This document shows, piece after piece, positions 62,501 through 64,000 of a DNA stretch of 64,000 nucleotides. Under the pieces are notes generated by a model, which did not search any database, had not been told where the DNA came from, and was given only the letters and a program-made list of their open reading frames with translations. Both the position numbers and the translations under genes were made by a program. Location of the stretch: contig NC_092522.1 in the NCBI RefSeq assembly GCF_037038585.1, forward strand, positions 49,141,661-49,205,660, given 5' to 3'. Position 1 is the stretch's first letter. The number at the start of each line of letters is the position of its first letter. The stretch is from Patagioenas fasciata (Eukaryota > Chordata > Aves > Columbiformes > Columbidae).

Positions 62501-64000
62501 CTGCTCAGTGATGGGACTCCGTTTCCCAAGCAGTAAACTGATGGGTAAAATAAATGCATTGTGGAAAATAATTTAATACTTGAAAAAGCTTCAGAAAATT
62601 TGCAATGGGTAGGTGAAGCAACAAGCCCAGCTCAAGCACATATTCCTGAATCTGATTTTGCACATCAGAAATCAGTGTTGACTCTTGACTGATTTTGCTG
62701 TCAGTTTGTGTAATCTGTATAACCTAACCACATTGTTCCTTCCCCAGGAAACACTGGGTCTTCAACACAGAATAAACCTCACTCCAATATAAACCCCATT
62801 TATGGACCTCACTGTCATGACTGCACACTTTGAGATTGTCCATCAAAGTCTGCCACAGCCATTTACTTTCTTTCTGAAGCACCTTCAGCAGCCGTTCCAT
62901 GAAGTCTGTGTATTAAAAGCCCTTCCTCAGCTCACCTAGGGAAGCAGCTCTGAAGGGCCTGCTGGCTCCAGCTGAGGCTGAGGGGTGGGAGATGCTGCTG
63001 CAATGGGCAATATTGTCACAGGAGGAAGGCTGTGCAGGAAGGGCTTTCCCTGCCCTCAGCAGCACCCAGCTTACAAGAGTCCCAGCCTCTTGACAGGACA
63101 CTTCTTCATCCTGCAAATGTTCAGTCCCAAATAACGCACATTTCATCAAGGTCTAGGTCTGAACACGGGCAAGGCCCAGCTGCTGAGCTGAGGTTTTAGA
63201 TTGTTTCTGAAATTGCACAGGGGCACCAGAAAGAAACTGGGAAGCAGTGGATGGAAAGTGAAGGCAGGCTTGGAAACCACAAGCAGTATTCTGGAGGGAG
63301 CCTGACAGCTCCCCCTGTGCTTCCCGCTGGCACCTTGGCTTATCCTCATTTCTACCCATATGGGGAGAGCACTGTCTCAGAGGATGAGCAGTCAGGACTC
63401 ATCCTCCCTGCCTGACCCAGGAGCTGCCATCTTCATTGTCTCTTTAAGTCGGAGAAGGAGGGACCTTGAGGGGACCCTTCCTACGGGGAATATGATGGTG
63501 TATGTGGTCCAGACTTGGGGAACGGCATCCCTAATATGGGATCAGCTGTGCTGACTGTTTGGGGTCTCCTGGGGGAGGAGTGGAGCCCCTTACAAAACAA
63601 CCCACATCTTCCCATGAAGGCAACCTTCCCTGGGCTTTCACAGAGCTAGAACGAGGCTTGCTTGATACGGGAGTTTCGTCCGCCCTTTAGAGATTATCCA
63701 GGCTTTCTTGGGTTTCACATGGTGTAAGGCAGTGGCCTGGGCTCTACGTGACCAGGTGGATGCCATCTGAGAAAACCCCTTTTCAAGCAGCACACGGCTC
63801 CTGCCAGCATCGCTCTGCAGAGGAAACCTGCTGGCACCCCCCTGCCACAGGCACCCCTTCTTGCCCCCGCTCCTCGCTCCTGGCCACCGCAGCAGCTGCA
63901 CACATCTCAAAGGGTGCCACCATGCCAGTCCCCATCTCATTGCTTCCTTCCACGGCAGGACCTGCAGCAGCTCTGCTTTGTTTTTCCTTCTGCTAAATTT

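Larger units (their letters stand above)
55212..64000. other. Right flank, no gene recognised
   Basis: Moderately GC-rich intergenic sequence. The longest frame (60977-61597, 206 codons) has low-complexity Ser/Leu/Phe content and no domain. No CR1 copy or second LTR was recognised. By known synteny (inference) ACTA1 lies farther this way, but no actin exon is visible. A lncRNA or distal enhancers cannot be judged from the sequence. Confidence 0.5.

Noticed and set aside
55212-64000. Search for ACTA1 exons expected on this side by synteny
   Set aside because: None of the readable frames contains actin sequence, so the gene must lie beyond the window.

Overview
This window is vertebrate nuclear DNA and almost certainly comes from a bird. 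The evidence is intron-split genes with GT/AG splice sites, two CpG-island promoters, several 3'-end fragments of the CR1 retrotransposon family typical of birds and other sauropsids, and a short solo LTR whose layout recalls avian alpharetroviruses. Nothing looks bacterial, plasmid-borne or phage-like, and there is no CRISPR array, rRNA or recognisable tRNA.

Only two protein-coding genes can be supported, and both are intact. RAB4A (plus strand) has seven coding exons between 18279 and 34183 that join in frame to a 218-residue Rab GTPase ending in Cys-Gly-Cys. A further, purely 3'-UTR exon probably starts at 35549, with poly(A) signals near 38.4-39.1 kb. CCSAP (minus strand) has three coding exons between 54499 and 43396 that join in frame to a 251-residue centriole/cilia/spindle-associated protein, followed by a long 3' UTR running to about 39.56 kb. 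The two genes converge tail-to-tail with roughly 0.5 kb between their predicted ends. From memory this is the arrangement in human 1q42, so the block looks like conserved synteny.

Layout: 1-17.8 kb is gene-free left flank (from known synteny, the RHOU side), with a Z-DNA-prone repeat, an old CR1 scrap, a perfect 12-bp hairpin and an AT-rich stretch at about 6.0-9.3 kb that may hold conserved regulatory elements. 17.8-18.5 kb is the RAB4A CpG island, with E-box and NRF1-like motifs. 18.3-39.1 kb is RAB4A with its introns and 3' UTR. 39.56-54.5 kb is CCSAP. 53.8-54.78 kb is the CCSAP CpG island, bounded upstream by a degenerate A-rich pentamer repeat, a CA run and the solo LTR, which points toward CCSAP. 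55.2-64 kb is gene-free right flank (by synteny the ACTA1 side; no actin exon is visible).

The two proteins do not form a pathway. RAB4A controls fast recycling from early endosomes, and CCSAP binds microtubules of centrioles, spindle and cilia. I found no new multi-gene system. The points most worth checking are regulatory: the LTR aimed at CCSAP, the CLEAR-like E-box upstream of RAB4A, the stop-proximal 3'-UTR intron, and a matching motif at both ends of CCSAP.
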